Assembly: GCA_002293145.1 (NCBI GenBank)
Contig: DBCO01000014.1
Span: 3,401 to 67,400, forward strand
Source of the DNA: Akkermansiaceae bacterium UBA956
GTDB taxonomy: Bacteria; Verrucomicrobiota; Verrucomicrobiia; Verrucomicrobiales; Akkermansiaceae
Reading direction: 5' to 3'
Length of the DNA stretch: 64,000 bases
The notes under the pieces: model-generated
What the model was told of the DNA's origin: nothing
What the model saw: only the letters and a program-made list of their open reading frames with translations
Database searches by the model: none
Position numbers and translations under genes: made by a program
Part shown: positions 36,732-44,882 of the stretch, piece after piece
Position numbering within the stretch: the first letter of the stretch is position 1
How the letters are laid out: each line of letters starts with the position of its first letter

Positions 36732-36872
36732 TTTGAAGCTTAATACGCTTCCAGTCTACGGGGTGCTAAAGCATCAAAAGCCATTCGATCCAGAATATCT
36801 AAAAAAACATGAAAAAAGCGCTTGATTTCATCACCGCATCTGATCCCCTTTATCAAGATTCAACTAGTGATA

Positions 36873-37172
36873 TCAATGTCGTGACATGATTTCCAACTCT
36901 TTTTTAGCCTTATCGTTACCCTGAGAAATAGCCACTCTAAGCCAATCCTCTCCTGTTCCACGGTCATTATCAAAATATAGGTAATGCCTAGCCAATTTAT
37001 GAGCGGAAATGCCTCCATCACCTTCTTCGGATTTCTTCTTGAGATCTTCGATCTCTTCTTTTTCCAAACGGAGGCTCTCCACTCCAATTATTGACTGATT
37101 CGACTTTTTATCGCACCCATTCATCAAGCTGAGAAGTAATATCAAATTCAAGAAAGTTAGAAAACCTTTCAT
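36873..37172 (-). CDS. Small Sel1-like lipoprotein, possible RHS immunity protein
   Basis: 99 residues from ATG 37172. The signal segment MKGFLTFLNLILLLSLMNGC ends in a lipobox with Cys20. The mature part has a charged helix (LRLEKEEIEDLKKKSEEGD) and one Sel1-like pair (ISAHKLARHYLYFDNDRGTG, then LRVAISQGNDKAKKELE). It begins exactly where an RHS fragment (37173-37334, in the same frame) stops resembling RHS. Small lipoproteins with Sel1-type helices are common beside RHS toxin tips, so an immunity role is inferred. G+C is lower than in the flanking genes. No clear Shine-Dalgarno. Confidence 0.65.
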   Translation of the reverse strand: MKGFLTFLNLILLLSLMNGCDKKSNQSIIGVESLRLEKEEIEDLKKKSEEGDGGISAHKLARHYLYFDNDRGTGEDWLRVAISQGNDKAKKELEIMSRH

Positions 37173-37334
37173 CGTGATGGAGGTGATGGAGGTGTAAGCA
37201 TTCACGCTGTTGGCACCGTAGCTTTTCGTTACACCAAGGTCAAGCACCGAAGTGCGGTTACCAACATCATCATATTGGTAATGATGTGTCGGTGATGAGG
37301 TGATTCCAAAATTGTATAAGTAGCCGAATCTCAT
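37173..37334 (-). pseudogene. RHS-repeat fragment fused to lipoprotein frame
   Basis: 54 codons of RHS sequence: TSSPTHHYQYDDVGNRTSVL, then YGANSVNAYTSI, the latter matching NSVNTYTSI in the other RHS fragment. It is in frame with the downstream lipoprotein but has no upstream core; a TAG precedes its first Met. It looks like the conserved junction piece left behind with a displaced toxin/immunity cassette. Confidence 0.6.
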
Positions 37335-37577
37335 CTAACGTATTGTAAAAATACTCATTTCCAAGGACTGACCCCATTTTCGCCTTGCATCTGAATTGGA
37401 TAGGGAAGAAAGTTCATGGAGGCCTTTCTTTTCTGCGTTACTAGGTGCTGAGTGAGCTTGATCTTGGCGTGCTGGATTCTGCAAGAACAACAAAACTGCG
37501 ACTAACAAAACTGCGACTAACATAAGCAACGCGGCGATGCCCAGAATGCGCCAAGAGGATATTGAGGAGAGGTTCAT
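37335..37577 (-). pseudogene. Truncated small membrane protein
   Basis: 80 residues with a strong transmembrane helix (ILGIAALLMLVAVLLVAVLLFL) and a polar tail. The last 15 residues (KWGQSLEMSIFTIR) are simply the translation of the junction repeat at 37347-37379, so the original C terminus appears to have been lost at a recombination point. A tandem ACTAACAAAACTGCG duplication encodes the repeated VAVLLVAVLL in the helix. Function unknown. Confidence 0.45.
37347..37379. repeat. Junction repeat copy 2 (RHS locus)
   Basis: AAAAATACTCATTTCCAAGG followed by ACTGACCCCATTT, a near-copy of the element at 36699-36731. Related GGGTCAGATCC (36141-36151) and ATCTGATCCCC (36838-36848) strings occur at other debris boundaries. 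Confidence 0.6.
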
Positions 37578-38046
37578 AAACTATCAGGAGCGGCAACACA
37601 AAAAACCGTTAGGCCAACGCGGGACTAACGGGTAAAGTGTTGAACAGAAAGTGTTGAACGGAAAGTGTTGGCATCGTCAGAGATGACGATGCTGCAGGCA
37701 CGCAGGATGCTAAGTTGGGGAGGATCATGGAGGGGAATGTCACGGTTGACGTCCGGAAACTAACAAATCATTGATACGCGTCAATGAAATCATGTTAATA
37801 TTTTTAGAAATTTCATCACCTACAAAAAAAGCGTTGATCATGAATGAGATTTATACGGGGAAATTTCCTGCAAGCTACCTGCTCTTTCTTAAGAGGAGCT
37901 TATGAAATTGCATATACCCCCTTCAATCGGACATTGAATTGATTGTCATGCTGAGAATATCTTGCTTTTCATTACCATAATACCCCACTTGATTGCCATT
38001 GACCCCGCGCTCAGATTGTGGATGCTGGTCGTCCGCCTCTCGCCTC
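37578..38046. other. Intergenic region with direct repeats, hairpin and palindrome
   Basis: No gene recognised. Holds three AAAGTGTTG units at 14-bp spacing (37634, 37648, 37662), immediately followed by a perfect 9-bp hairpin GCATCGTCA / TGACGATGC with a GAGA (GNRA-type) loop (37671-37692), and an inverted repeat TCATTGA / TCAATGA with a 6-base spacer (37768-37787). The rest is A+T-rich and probably carries the promoter of the membrane protein at 38047. Confidence 0.5.
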
Positions 38047-38550
38047 ATGGCCTATCCGAAAAAAATTGCATCTCCCGAAAAGGAAATCCGCTTCACTCGA
38101 GCGGCTCAGGGATTGTTGTTTTTGATCGCTGCGGTGATGATGTTTTCCCTCTCGATGGGCCTTTGGACTCTCGCCACTTCGGGCACACAGTTTGAGCGGC
38201 CACGCCTCGAAGGTTACGCTTGGACCGCTCTGTTACCGCTGCCGCTGATGGCCTGGTTTTTCTTGTTAGGCAAACGTTGCGTCCGCCACGCCTACTTAAT
38301 CTTCACGCCTCTTGGCATCGAAATTTTTCCGTTATTTCGCCCCGAAAAGCAGATGACACTGGTCACTTGGCAGGAGATTCAGGATATCGATACCGATCTG
38401 CCCAGCAAGCGACTTTCTCTCCATTACAATGTGGAAAAAACCTCTGGCGTTATCGTTTCTCTCTCCCCTATCCTTCCCGCCCAACGCCAACTCCTTCAGC
38501 ACACCGTAACGGCCATTCGCCAGAAACGACTCGCTAGCACAGCTACCTAA
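38047..38550 (+). CDS. Hypothetical two-helix membrane protein
   Basis: 167 residues from ATG 38047 (the frame is open from 37993, but upstream residues are unlike a start). Two transmembrane segments (GLLFLIAAVMMFSLSMGLW and AWTALLPLPLMAWFFLLG) are followed by a cytosolic domain resembling a bacterial PH-like fold: FTPLGIEIFPLF, TLVTWQEIQDID, KRLSLHYN, GVIVSLSPI. I do not recognise a named family. It precedes the YbjN-like gene by 27 bp. Confidence 0.7.
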   Translation: MAYPKKIASPEKEIRFTRAAQGLLFLIAAVMMFSLSMGLWTLATSGTQFERPRLEGYAWTALLPLPLMAWFFLLGKRCVRHAYLIFTPLGIEIFPLFRPEKQMTLVTWQEIQDIDTDLPSKRLSLHYNVEKTSGVIVSLSPILPAQRQLLQHTVTAIRQKRLASTAT

Positions 38551-38577
38551 CCAAAATTTCCCTACATCTCGAAAATC

Positions 38578-39093
38578 ATGCGCGCACCGTCATTACAAAT
38601 TCTTTCCGTCGAAACCACCTTCGGTGCCCATGGCTGGCACTGCGAAATCCTCGAAGGCCGCGATGTGTTGCGCGCGGCATTCAATGCCCATCACACCCGC
38701 ATTCAGCTTCACGCCCAGTCCTACACGCCGATCAATGCGCTCGCCATCGTCGGTGAGTGCCCGATGCAGATTTCCGAGGATCACATCCCTTTCATGCTTG
38801 AACTGCTCTGCCGCGCTAACAAATTTCTCAATCTTGGCGCCTTCGAGTTCGATCTTGAGCGCCACATGCTCGTGTTCCGCATCACCAATATGTTTGAGAA
38901 AGAACGCTACGACTCTGACATCGTCACCTCCATGGTCCACTGCACCATTGCCGAACTCGATCGCATCACCCCCTACGCCGCCATCGTCCAACGCACACCC
39001 GAGGATTTGCTCGATGACCTCGATCTCGAACGCCTGCTCCAGCGCGAGGACCTGATCCCACCCGTTCCCGGCGACGAAGACGACCTCCCTTGA
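38578..39093 (+). CDS. YbjN-like / type III chaperone-fold protein
   Basis: 171 residues resembling YbjN-domain proteins: MLELLCRANKFLNLGAFEFD followed by LVFRITNMFEKER and a final helix, IVTSMVHCTIAELDRITPYAAIV. YbjN-like proteins adopt a type III secretion chaperone fold and affect motility and stress responses in enterobacteria; the function here is unknown. The acidic C-terminal tail (PGDEDDLP) is typical. Likely co-transcribed with the membrane protein upstream; lysS follows 91 bp later. Confidence 0.75.
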   Translation: MRAPSLQILSVETTFGAHGWHCEILEGRDVLRAAFNAHHTRIQLHAQSYTPINALAIVGECPMQISEDHIPFMLELLCRANKFLNLGAFEFDLERHMLVFRITNMFEKERYDSDIVTSMVHCTIAELDRITPYAAIVQRTPEDLLDDLDLERLLQREDLIPPVPGDEDDLP

Positions 39094-39184
39094 GTTATTT
39101 CGCAAAAAAAAATTCCGATTTTCCTGCAATCCGTGCATTTCCCTGTTTTCAAAACCCATTTCCTGACGTAAGCCATTTCCCGCC

Positions 39185-40654
39185 ATGTCCGAAGACACCA
39201 CACATCACTCCACTGAGGCAGAATTGATCGCCGTTCGCCGCAACAAGCTTGCTAAGCTGCGCGAACTCGGCATCGATCCTTACGGTGCACGGTATGAAAC
39301 TACCACCACTCCCGCTCAACTCCATGACAATTTCAGCGAAGGTCTCAAGGTCAAGGTAGCTGGTCGCATCACCGCCTTGCGCGACATGGGCAAATCCGTT
39401 TTTTGCCAGATCGGCGATATCCACGGCTCGATCCAAGGCTATGTTGGTCTGAAAACACTCACCGAAGAACTGGCCGCCGCATGGCAGTGCCTCGATCGCG
39501 GTGACTGGATCGGCATCGAGGGCGAAACCTTCCTCACCCGCACCGGCGAGCCGACCATCAAGGTCGAAAATTTCACCGTGCTCTCGAAGTCCCTACGTCC
39601 CATGCCCGACAAATGGCACGGCGTGGCTGACCGCGAAATCAAGTACCGCAAGCGCCATCTCGACCTCATGGGCAACCCCGAGTCTGCCGATATTTTCGTC
39701 AAACGCATCCTCATGGTCGCTGAAGTTCGCCGTTTTTTCCAAGATCGTGACTTCCTCGAAGTCGAGACGCCGATGCTCCAAGACGTAGCCGGCGGCGCAG
39801 CTGCTCGCCCGTTTGAGACCTATCACAATGCGCTCGCCATGCCACTCACCCTGCGCATCGCGCCCGAGCTCTTCCTCAAGCGCTTGCTCGTTGGCGGTTT
39901 TACGAAAATTTTCGAACTCAACCGCAACTTCCGCAACGAAGGCATCTCCCGTCGTCACAATCCCGAGTTCACCATGCTCGAAGCCTACTGGGCGTTCTCT
40001 GACTTTGAAGAAATGGCCAACCTCGTCGAGGAACTGACCTGCACTCTCGCCGAAAAGTTCTGCGGCGGCCTGCACATCGACCACAAAGACGAAGAAGGCA
40101 ATGTTCTGCGCACCATCAACCTGACTCGCCCCTGGAAACGCGCGGGCTATCACGATTTGATCAAAGAAGCGGCCGGTGAGGACTTTTTCGACATCACCGC
40201 CGAGCAACGCCGCGAGCGCTGCCACGAAAAAGGTGTGGAAATTTCCGGCAACATGGAAGACTACGAGGTTGTGCAACAGGTTTTCGAAAAACTCGTCGAA
40301 GAGAAAAATTTCGATCCCTGCTTCGTCACCCGCGTCGCCTCCGAGCTCGTGCCGCTCGCCAAAGTCACCCCCGGCGGCAAAACCGTGGAGGTCTATGAGC
40401 TCATCATCAACGGCCAAGAAATTTCCCCAGGCTACAGCGAACTCAATGATCCCGATGTGCAACGCCAACGCCTCGAGCACCAATCCGGCGGCGAAGAGCA
40501 AAAAGTCGACTACGACTTCATCGAAACTCTCGAACACGGCATGCCACCCGCAGGCGGCATCGGCATCGGCATCGACCGCCTGATCATGATGCTCACGGGC
40601 GCCCCCACCATCCGCGACGTAGTCCTCTTCCCGCAGTTGAAGAAGAAAGACTAA
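39185..40654 (+). CDS. lysS: Lysyl-tRNA synthetase, class II
   Basis: Charges tRNA-Lys. 489 residues with an N-terminal OB-fold anticodon-binding domain (about 55-150) and the class II catalytic core: motif 1 near FLEVETPMLQDVAGGAAARPF, motif 2 FELNRNFRNEGISRRHNPEFT, motif 3 GGIGIGIDRLIMMLTGAPTIRDVVLFP. Length is normal. Followed by a hairpin at 40662-40683. Confidence 0.97.
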   Translation: MSEDTTHHSTEAELIAVRRNKLAKLRELGIDPYGARYETTTTPAQLHDNFSEGLKVKVAGRITALRDMGKSVFCQIGDIHGSIQGYVGLKTLTEELAAAWQCLDRGDWIGIEGETFLTRTGEPTIKVENFTVLSKSLRPMPDKWHGVADREIKYRKRHLDLMGNPESADIFVKRILMVAEVRRFFQDRDFLEVETPMLQDVAGGAAARPFETYHNALAMPLTLRIAPELFLKRLLVGGFTKIFELNRNFRNEGISRRHNPEFTMLEAYWAFSDFEEMANLVEELTCTLAEKFCGGLHIDHKDEEGNVLRTINLTRPWKRAGYHDLIKEAAGEDFFDITAEQRRERCHEKGVEISGNMEDYEVVQQVFEKLVEEKNFDPCFVTRVASELVPLAKVTPGGKTVEVYELIINGQEISPGYSELNDPDVQRQRLEHQSGGEEQKVDYDFIETLEHGMPPAGGIGIGIDRLIMMLTGAPTIRDVVLFPQLKKKD

Positions 40655-40661
40655 GTCGTGA

Positions 40662-40683
40662 ACCCACGATTTCAATCGTGGGT
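40662..40683 (+). terminator. Hairpin after lysS, weak terminator
   Basis: Perfect 9-bp stem ACCCACGAT / ATCGTGGGT with a 4-base loop starts 8 bases after the lysS stop. There is no following T-tract, so it may be Rho-assisted or a 3'-end stabilising structure. Confidence 0.45.
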
Positions 40684-40744
40684 CGCCATTTCAGATCATC
40701 CATCTTCACGCGATGCCATGATTGAAGCGAAAGGCTTGCCCCCG

Positions 40745-40885
40745 TTACTCCCCCGCCCCTAGGCAATACGGTGGTCGATCGAAGGCATCGTCTAACAAAC
40801 GCGGATCGTTATTGGCCTTGAGCTCGCTCATGAGCTGATCGCGGAGCTTATTCCGCAAAGAGGCGAACGTTTCCCGCTTGTGCCA
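40745..40885 (-). pseudogene. C-terminal remnant of a sulfatase
   Basis: Minus-strand translation of 46 codons plus a TAA reads WHKRETFASLRNKLRDQLM, then SELKANNDPRLLDDAFDRPPY, the typical end of PVC/Bacteroidota arylsulfatases (DQLM...ELK...NDPR...F..PPY). An in-frame TGA at 40886-40888 cuts it off upstream, where the transglutaminase gene begins on the other strand. No start codon; too short to be functional. Confidence 0.5.
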
Positions 40886-40913
40886 TCAGGGATTCTGTGG
40901 CAATCTCTTGGTG

Positions 40914-43088
40914 ATGGATTCTGCTTCTACTCAACCCGCTACAACACGCAATTCTGCGGCGTTTCCGCGCATGTTGATGGGAGTGACGTTGATTTTTTGG
41001 GGCTGGATGACCGATCAACCATTGGTCGGTTTGATCTTGGCGTTTTTGATGGAAGGTCCACATTGGATTCCGATTCGCTGGAACTTTGGCGAAAAAGCGT
41101 ATGTGCGCGCTTGGTCGATCTCGGTGGCGATGATGCTGCTGACCGCGATCATTTTGGCATTGGGAAAAATCGAACCCGAAACCGTGCGCATTTTTGTTTC
41201 ATGGATGCCGGTGTTTCTCGCGCCGTTGCAGTTTACCCAAGTCTATGGATTTTCGGATCGCATGCCGCTGTCGACGTTTTCGTATTTTTCACGAAAAAAA
41301 ATGGCGCTCGACCACGCGCTGGGCATGACCGTTCATCAGTTGCTCATTCCCTTTACTCCCGTCTATTTCACACTGACATTACTATTCACCGCAGCAGGGC
41401 GAAATGCCTACCATCCGATGTTTTTTCCGGGCGTATTGGTGTTGATCCTGTGGTGCTTATGGGCGCTGATCGGTAAGGGCGTCAGACGCAAAAGCGCCCT
41501 CGCCTTGAGCATGATCCTGACTGTAACACTCGCGGCAATCGGTCAGTGGGGCTTGATCATGGCTCACGCTTGGCTGAATGGTGGCATCGGCGAGCAATCC
41601 TCTCACTACGGAGGCGACGTCACCCGATGGCATCGCAGTAACACCAACATCGGCCAGGTCGGCAAGATCAAGCAATCGGCGGAAATTTTCTGGAGGATTC
41701 GCACGGAGCAAGCCCCCTCTCCCGCTCTTCTGATGACTGCGGCCTACAACAAGTATGTGCCAAGCGGACAATGGAGCTACGATACTCCCGATCAACTCAC
41801 CCAAGAAGAGGACTTCCTCGGTGTCGCGGCCGTCGGAAAATTGGATCGTGGAAATGCGCAGGCCGAGGACGAAAAACTCTACTACACTCCCGACAAAAAT
41901 GGTATCATTCAGGTGGGCGAAGAAGCTCGCAATGATCTGCCGCGTTTCAGCATCCGAGGAGCAACCGATACCGATGCGCTGCTACCACTACCCGGTTCAC
42001 TTTACACCATGTATGCCAATGTGCAGGACCTAGAGGTCAACAGCGTTGGCTCGATTCGGATCACGCCGCGTCATGCTGTGATCGATACGATCGTTCGCTG
42101 GGATGGCCCCTTTGATCGCGAGCAAGCCCCTTTTCCTCCTCAAACCGACGATGATCACTCGCTTGATGAATTCGTGCCGCCTCAAGAAAGGGCCGTCATC
42201 CGTGAAATTGTCGATTCATTGCAACTGCATCAGATGCCGATCGAACAAAAAATCGAGACGATCCGTAGCTATTTTTCGGAGAATTTCACCTACTCGACCT
42301 ACCTGCGCATCAATACGCAACTCAATCGAAAATGGCGCAAAGAGCAGAAAAATGAACGCTATCGGAGCATGACCGGCCGCGATAGTTTCCTTGCTCAATT
42401 TTTGTTAGAAGAAAAAAGCGGTCACTGCGAGTATTTCGCCACGGCCACGACTTTGCTGCTGCGGCAAGCAGGCGTGCCAGCGCGCTACTGCGTCGGTTTT
42501 TCCATACAAGAAACCGATCCCAAAACGGGCGAACTGGTGCTGCGCGGCACTCACGCCCATGCGTGGTGTCGCGCTTGGGATGAGAAAAACAAGCGCTGGA
42601 TCGATGTCGATACCACACCGCCTAGCTGGATCAATGCCGAGCAATGGAACAACAACTGGCGACAAAAAATCACAGATACCCTCCAACGTTGGCGAGAAGA
42701 TTTCACCGTCTGGCGAACCCAACCCGAGAACCAAGCGATGGCGGCAACGGTGTTTTATAGCATCGGCGGTGCGGTGTTAGCATGGGTCGCTTGGAGGCTC
42801 TGGAAAACCCGCACGCGCATTCGCAAACAATTCTCGCAGAAACGCAGCATCGGCGTTGTTAAAACACCGCTGAGCGAACTCGAAAAGTGGATTGCCAAAA
42901 AAATTGGGCCTCGTCCCTGCGGAATGCCCTTCGGCACCTGGGTCGCACAATTGAAAAACCACGGTGACCCCACGCTCATCGAGGAAGCTGTGCAAATTCA
43001 TCACCAACTGCGCTACGATCCTCAGAGCAGCGGCGGTGATTTGCGCGAGAAGCTGTTAGAGTTGTGTCGGAATTTAAAGAAGACGTAA
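40914..43088 (+). CDS. Transglutaminase-domain membrane protein (TgpA-like)
   Basis: 724 residues. The N-terminal third holds six to seven transmembrane helices (MLMGVTLIFWGWMTDQPLVG onward to about 230); a periplasmic transglutaminase-like domain follows with Cys in SGHCEYFATATTLLLRQAGVPARY, His in RGTHAHAWCRAW and Asp in WIDVDTTPP; then one more helix near 620 (ATVFYSIGGAVLAWVAWRLW) and a cytosolic tail (DUF4129-like). TgpA-type proteins usually sit with a MoxR ATPase and DUF58; the DUF58 gene is 5 kb away and no MoxR is in the window. Start uncertain: ATG 40914 chosen, no strong Shine-Dalgarno. Confidence 0.9.
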   Translation: MDSASTQPATTRNSAAFPRMLMGVTLIFWGWMTDQPLVGLILAFLMEGPHWIPIRWNFGEKAYVRAWSISVAMMLLTAIILALGKIEPETVRIFVSWMPVFLAPLQFTQVYGFSDRMPLSTFSYFSRKKMALDHALGMTVHQLLIPFTPVYFTLTLLFTAAGRNAYHPMFFPGVLVLILWCLWALIGKGVRRKSALALSMILTVTLAAIGQWGLIMAHAWLNGGIGEQSSHYGGDVTRWHRSNTNIGQVGKIKQSAEIFWRIRTEQAPSPALLMTAAYNKYVPSGQWSYDTPDQLTQEEDFLGVAAVGKLDRGNAQAEDEKLYYTPDKNGIIQVGEEARNDLPRFSIRGATDTDALLPLPGSLYTMYANVQDLEVNSVGSIRITPRHAVIDTIVRWDGPFDREQAPFPPQTDDDHSLDEFVPPQERAVIREIVDSLQLHQMPIEQKIETIRSYFSENFTYSTYLRINTQLNRKWRKEQKNERYRSMTGRDSFLAQFLLEEKSGHCEYFATATTLLLRQAGVPARYCVGFSIQETDPKTGELVLRGTHAHAWCRAWDEKNKRWIDVDTTPPSWINAEQWNNNWRQKITDTLQRWREDFTVWRTQPENQAMAATVFYSIGGAVLAWVAWRLWKTRTRIRKQFSQKRSIGVVKTPLSELEKWIAKKIGPRPCGMPFGTWVAQLKNHGDPTLIEEAVQIHHQLRYDPQSSGGDLREKLLELCRNLKKT

Positions 43089-43095
43089 GACTACC

Positions 43096-43151
43096 AGACA
43101 TAAGACATAAGATTCGCGGCACGATGCCTTCTTGTCTTACATCTTATGTCT
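43096..43151. repeat. Inverted pair of AGACATAAGA repeat units
   Basis: AGACATAAGACATAAG (43096-43111) and CTTACATCTTATGTCT (43136-43151) are inverted copies with two mismatches and a 24-base spacer. A third, direct-orientation copy lies at 44037-44052, so murI is bracketed by the same unit. The stop codon of the transglutaminase gene lies in a related string (AAGACGTAAGACT). Confidence 0.65.
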
Positions 43152-43218
43152 GAAAATCTTGTGTCTCTTGGGAGGAAAACTACTTCCCTCCCTCACTTTT
43201 CTTCGCTACAACAGGCGC

Positions 43219-44016
43219 GTGAACAATGGTGCATTAGGAATTTTTGATTCGGGTGTCGGCGGCTTAACGGTCGTGCGCGCCGTGCAGGCACTACTACCTG
43301 CAGAAAATATCGTCTATCTCGGCGATACCGCACGCGTTCCTTATGGATCGAAGTCTCCCGAAACCATTCGACGATTTTCGGATGAAGACGCGCGATATTT
43401 GCTGACGAAAAACGTAAAAGCCATCGTCGTAGCCTGCAATACTGCCACCGCTCACGCCTTGCCCGCGTTGCAACAGCAATACCGCATCCCCGTGGTCGGT
43501 GTGATCGAAGCTGGCGTCGAAGCCGTGCTCGCAGATCCCCAAGCGGAGCGCATCGGCATCATCGCCACGCGCGGCACCATCGCCTCTCATGCCTACCAAC
43601 ACGCCTTGGCGCTGCGCCGCACCGGCATGATGATCGTCGCGCAACCAACGCCATTACTCGTGCCCTTGATTGAGGAAAATTGGCTCGACCACCAAGCCAC
43701 TCGCTCGATCCTCGAAACCTACCTCCAGCCGATACTTGAAAAAGGCATCGATACCCTGCTCCTCGCTTGCACTCACTACCCGCTTCTCATTCCGATTCTC
43801 AAGGAAATGGTCGGGGATCGGGTGCGCATCGTTGACTCTGCCACCACCTGCGCACTGCATTTGCAATCAGAGTTGACACGCCTTGATATGTTGGCCGACA
43901 GCTCACAGACGGGCAGCCTCGAAATCGGGCTGACCGACCTTTCCGAGCAATTTGAAATTCTCGCCAAACGCTTTCTTCACAAAACTCCGCCACGCATCAA
44001 GCGGGTCGAGCTGTAG
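43219..44016 (+). CDS. murI: Glutamate racemase
   Basis: Makes D-glutamate for peptidoglycan. 265 residues from GTG 43219; the frame is open to 43132, but GTG-AAC-AAT leads directly into NNGALGIFDSGVGGLTVVR, the family N terminus. Catalytic cysteines are in VVACNTATAHALP and LLACTHYPLL; other motifs are YLGDTARVPYGSKS and GVIEAGVEAV. Length is standard. Both flanks carry the AGACATAAGAC repeat unit. Confidence 0.95.
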   Translation: MNNGALGIFDSGVGGLTVVRAVQALLPAENIVYLGDTARVPYGSKSPETIRRFSDEDARYLLTKNVKAIVVACNTATAHALPALQQQYRIPVVGVIEAGVEAVLADPQAERIGIIATRGTIASHAYQHALALRRTGMMIVAQPTPLLVPLIEENWLDHQATRSILETYLQPILEKGIDTLLLACTHYPLLIPILKEMVGDRVRIVDSATTCALHLQSELTRLDMLADSSQTGSLEIGLTDLSEQFEILAKRFLHKTPPRIKRVEL

Positions 44017-44036
44017 TGAGAAGACATCAGACTTTC

Positions 44037-44052
44037 AGACATAAGACGTAAG
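44037..44052. repeat. AGACATAAGA repeat unit, third copy
   Basis: AGACATAAGACGTAAG, preceded by CATCAGACTTTCAG. Matches the units at 43096-43111 and 43136-43151 with one or two differences. Lies between the ends of murI and tsaB. Confidence 0.6.
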
Positions 44053-44079
44053 ACTTCCTACCAAGACTTACATGAAAAT

Positions 44080-44736
44080 TCACTTCCCTCGCAACAGCGG
44101 ATGCCCCGCTTTCGCCATCGTGATATGCGGCGGCTTCAAATACACGGGTTGCACCACTTGGGCACCAACGCGTGCTTTTTCCTCAACGGTCAAATTGTCC
44201 CACGCCTGCCAGAGAAGCGCGGCCGTAGGTTGCTCGCGCAGGATTTCCCGGCCAAGTTGCTCTTCAGGAATTTCATCCAGCGAAAACGTCGGCACTTCAT
44301 CCGCCAAAAGCGCCATCAGCTCCTCTTTGCTGCCCATCTGCGGCTCAGTGAAGCACTTTCCTTCCTCGATCTCGCACCACCACCAATCGCCACGCCGCGC
44401 ATCGCCAATGGCTCGGCATTTTGGTAACGAACGCGCCATGGGCGTCGCCAGAATCGATGGCAACCCGACGAGCGAACAGCCATGAGCAATCGCCAAGCCC
44501 TGCGCCACCGCGATTCCCACTCTCGTGCCACTGTAGCTGCCAGGCCCCGTGCCGACGACAATGCAGCCGATGTCCCCTGGCGAAATCGAGCCAGAAATTT
44601 CCTCCCATGGGCCAAAGATCGCACAATTGTGACTACGATCACTTGTAAATTCAGCACCTCTCCACGCTCCATCAAAAACGCCCACGCTGCCAAGCGGCGT
44701 AGCGGTCTCGATCAGTGCTGTCATTTTCTCGTTCAT
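44080..44736 (-). CDS. tsaB: tRNA threonylcarbamoyladenosine biosynthesis protein TsaB
   Basis: Scaffold partner of TsaD in t6A37 synthesis on ANN-decoding tRNAs. 218 residues with an ASKHA-type N terminus (TALIETATPLGSVGVFDG), the signature VVGTGPGSYSGTRVGIAVAQGLA near 72, and SILATPMA. The C-terminal QPVYLKPPHIT fits the family. Start ATG 44736 chosen; ATG 44724 is equally close to the domain. The frame extends to 44862, but that segment is Lys/Cys-rich and unlike TsaB. Divergent from the citrate synthase gene. Confidence 0.9.
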   Translation of the reverse strand: MNEKMTALIETATPLGSVGVFDGAWRGAEFTSDRSHNCAIFGPWEEISGSISPGDIGCIVVGTGPGSYSGTRVGIAVAQGLAIAHGCSLVGLPSILATPMARSLPKCRAIGDARRGDWWWCEIEEGKCFTEPQMGSKEELMALLADEVPTFSLDEIPEEQLGREILREQPTAALLWQAWDNLTVEEKARVGAQVVQPVYLKPPHITMAKAGHPLLRGK

Positions 44737-44882
44737 CCGCGCCGAGTGTGACAGATTGTTGCAAAGATGGCAAACTTCTAGCTTTTTCCTTTTTTGCGCT
44801 TTTCTCCCTTGCTTAGTGCCATAACAAACGCTTTCTTTTCCCCGTAAACTTTTTCCACGCAAAAATTTTCCACTCCATTCTC

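Noticed and set aside
39593..40675. 360-codon minus-strand frame opposite lysS
   Set aside because: Lies entirely over a certain lysyl-tRNA synthetase gene; residue composition is that of an antisense shadow.
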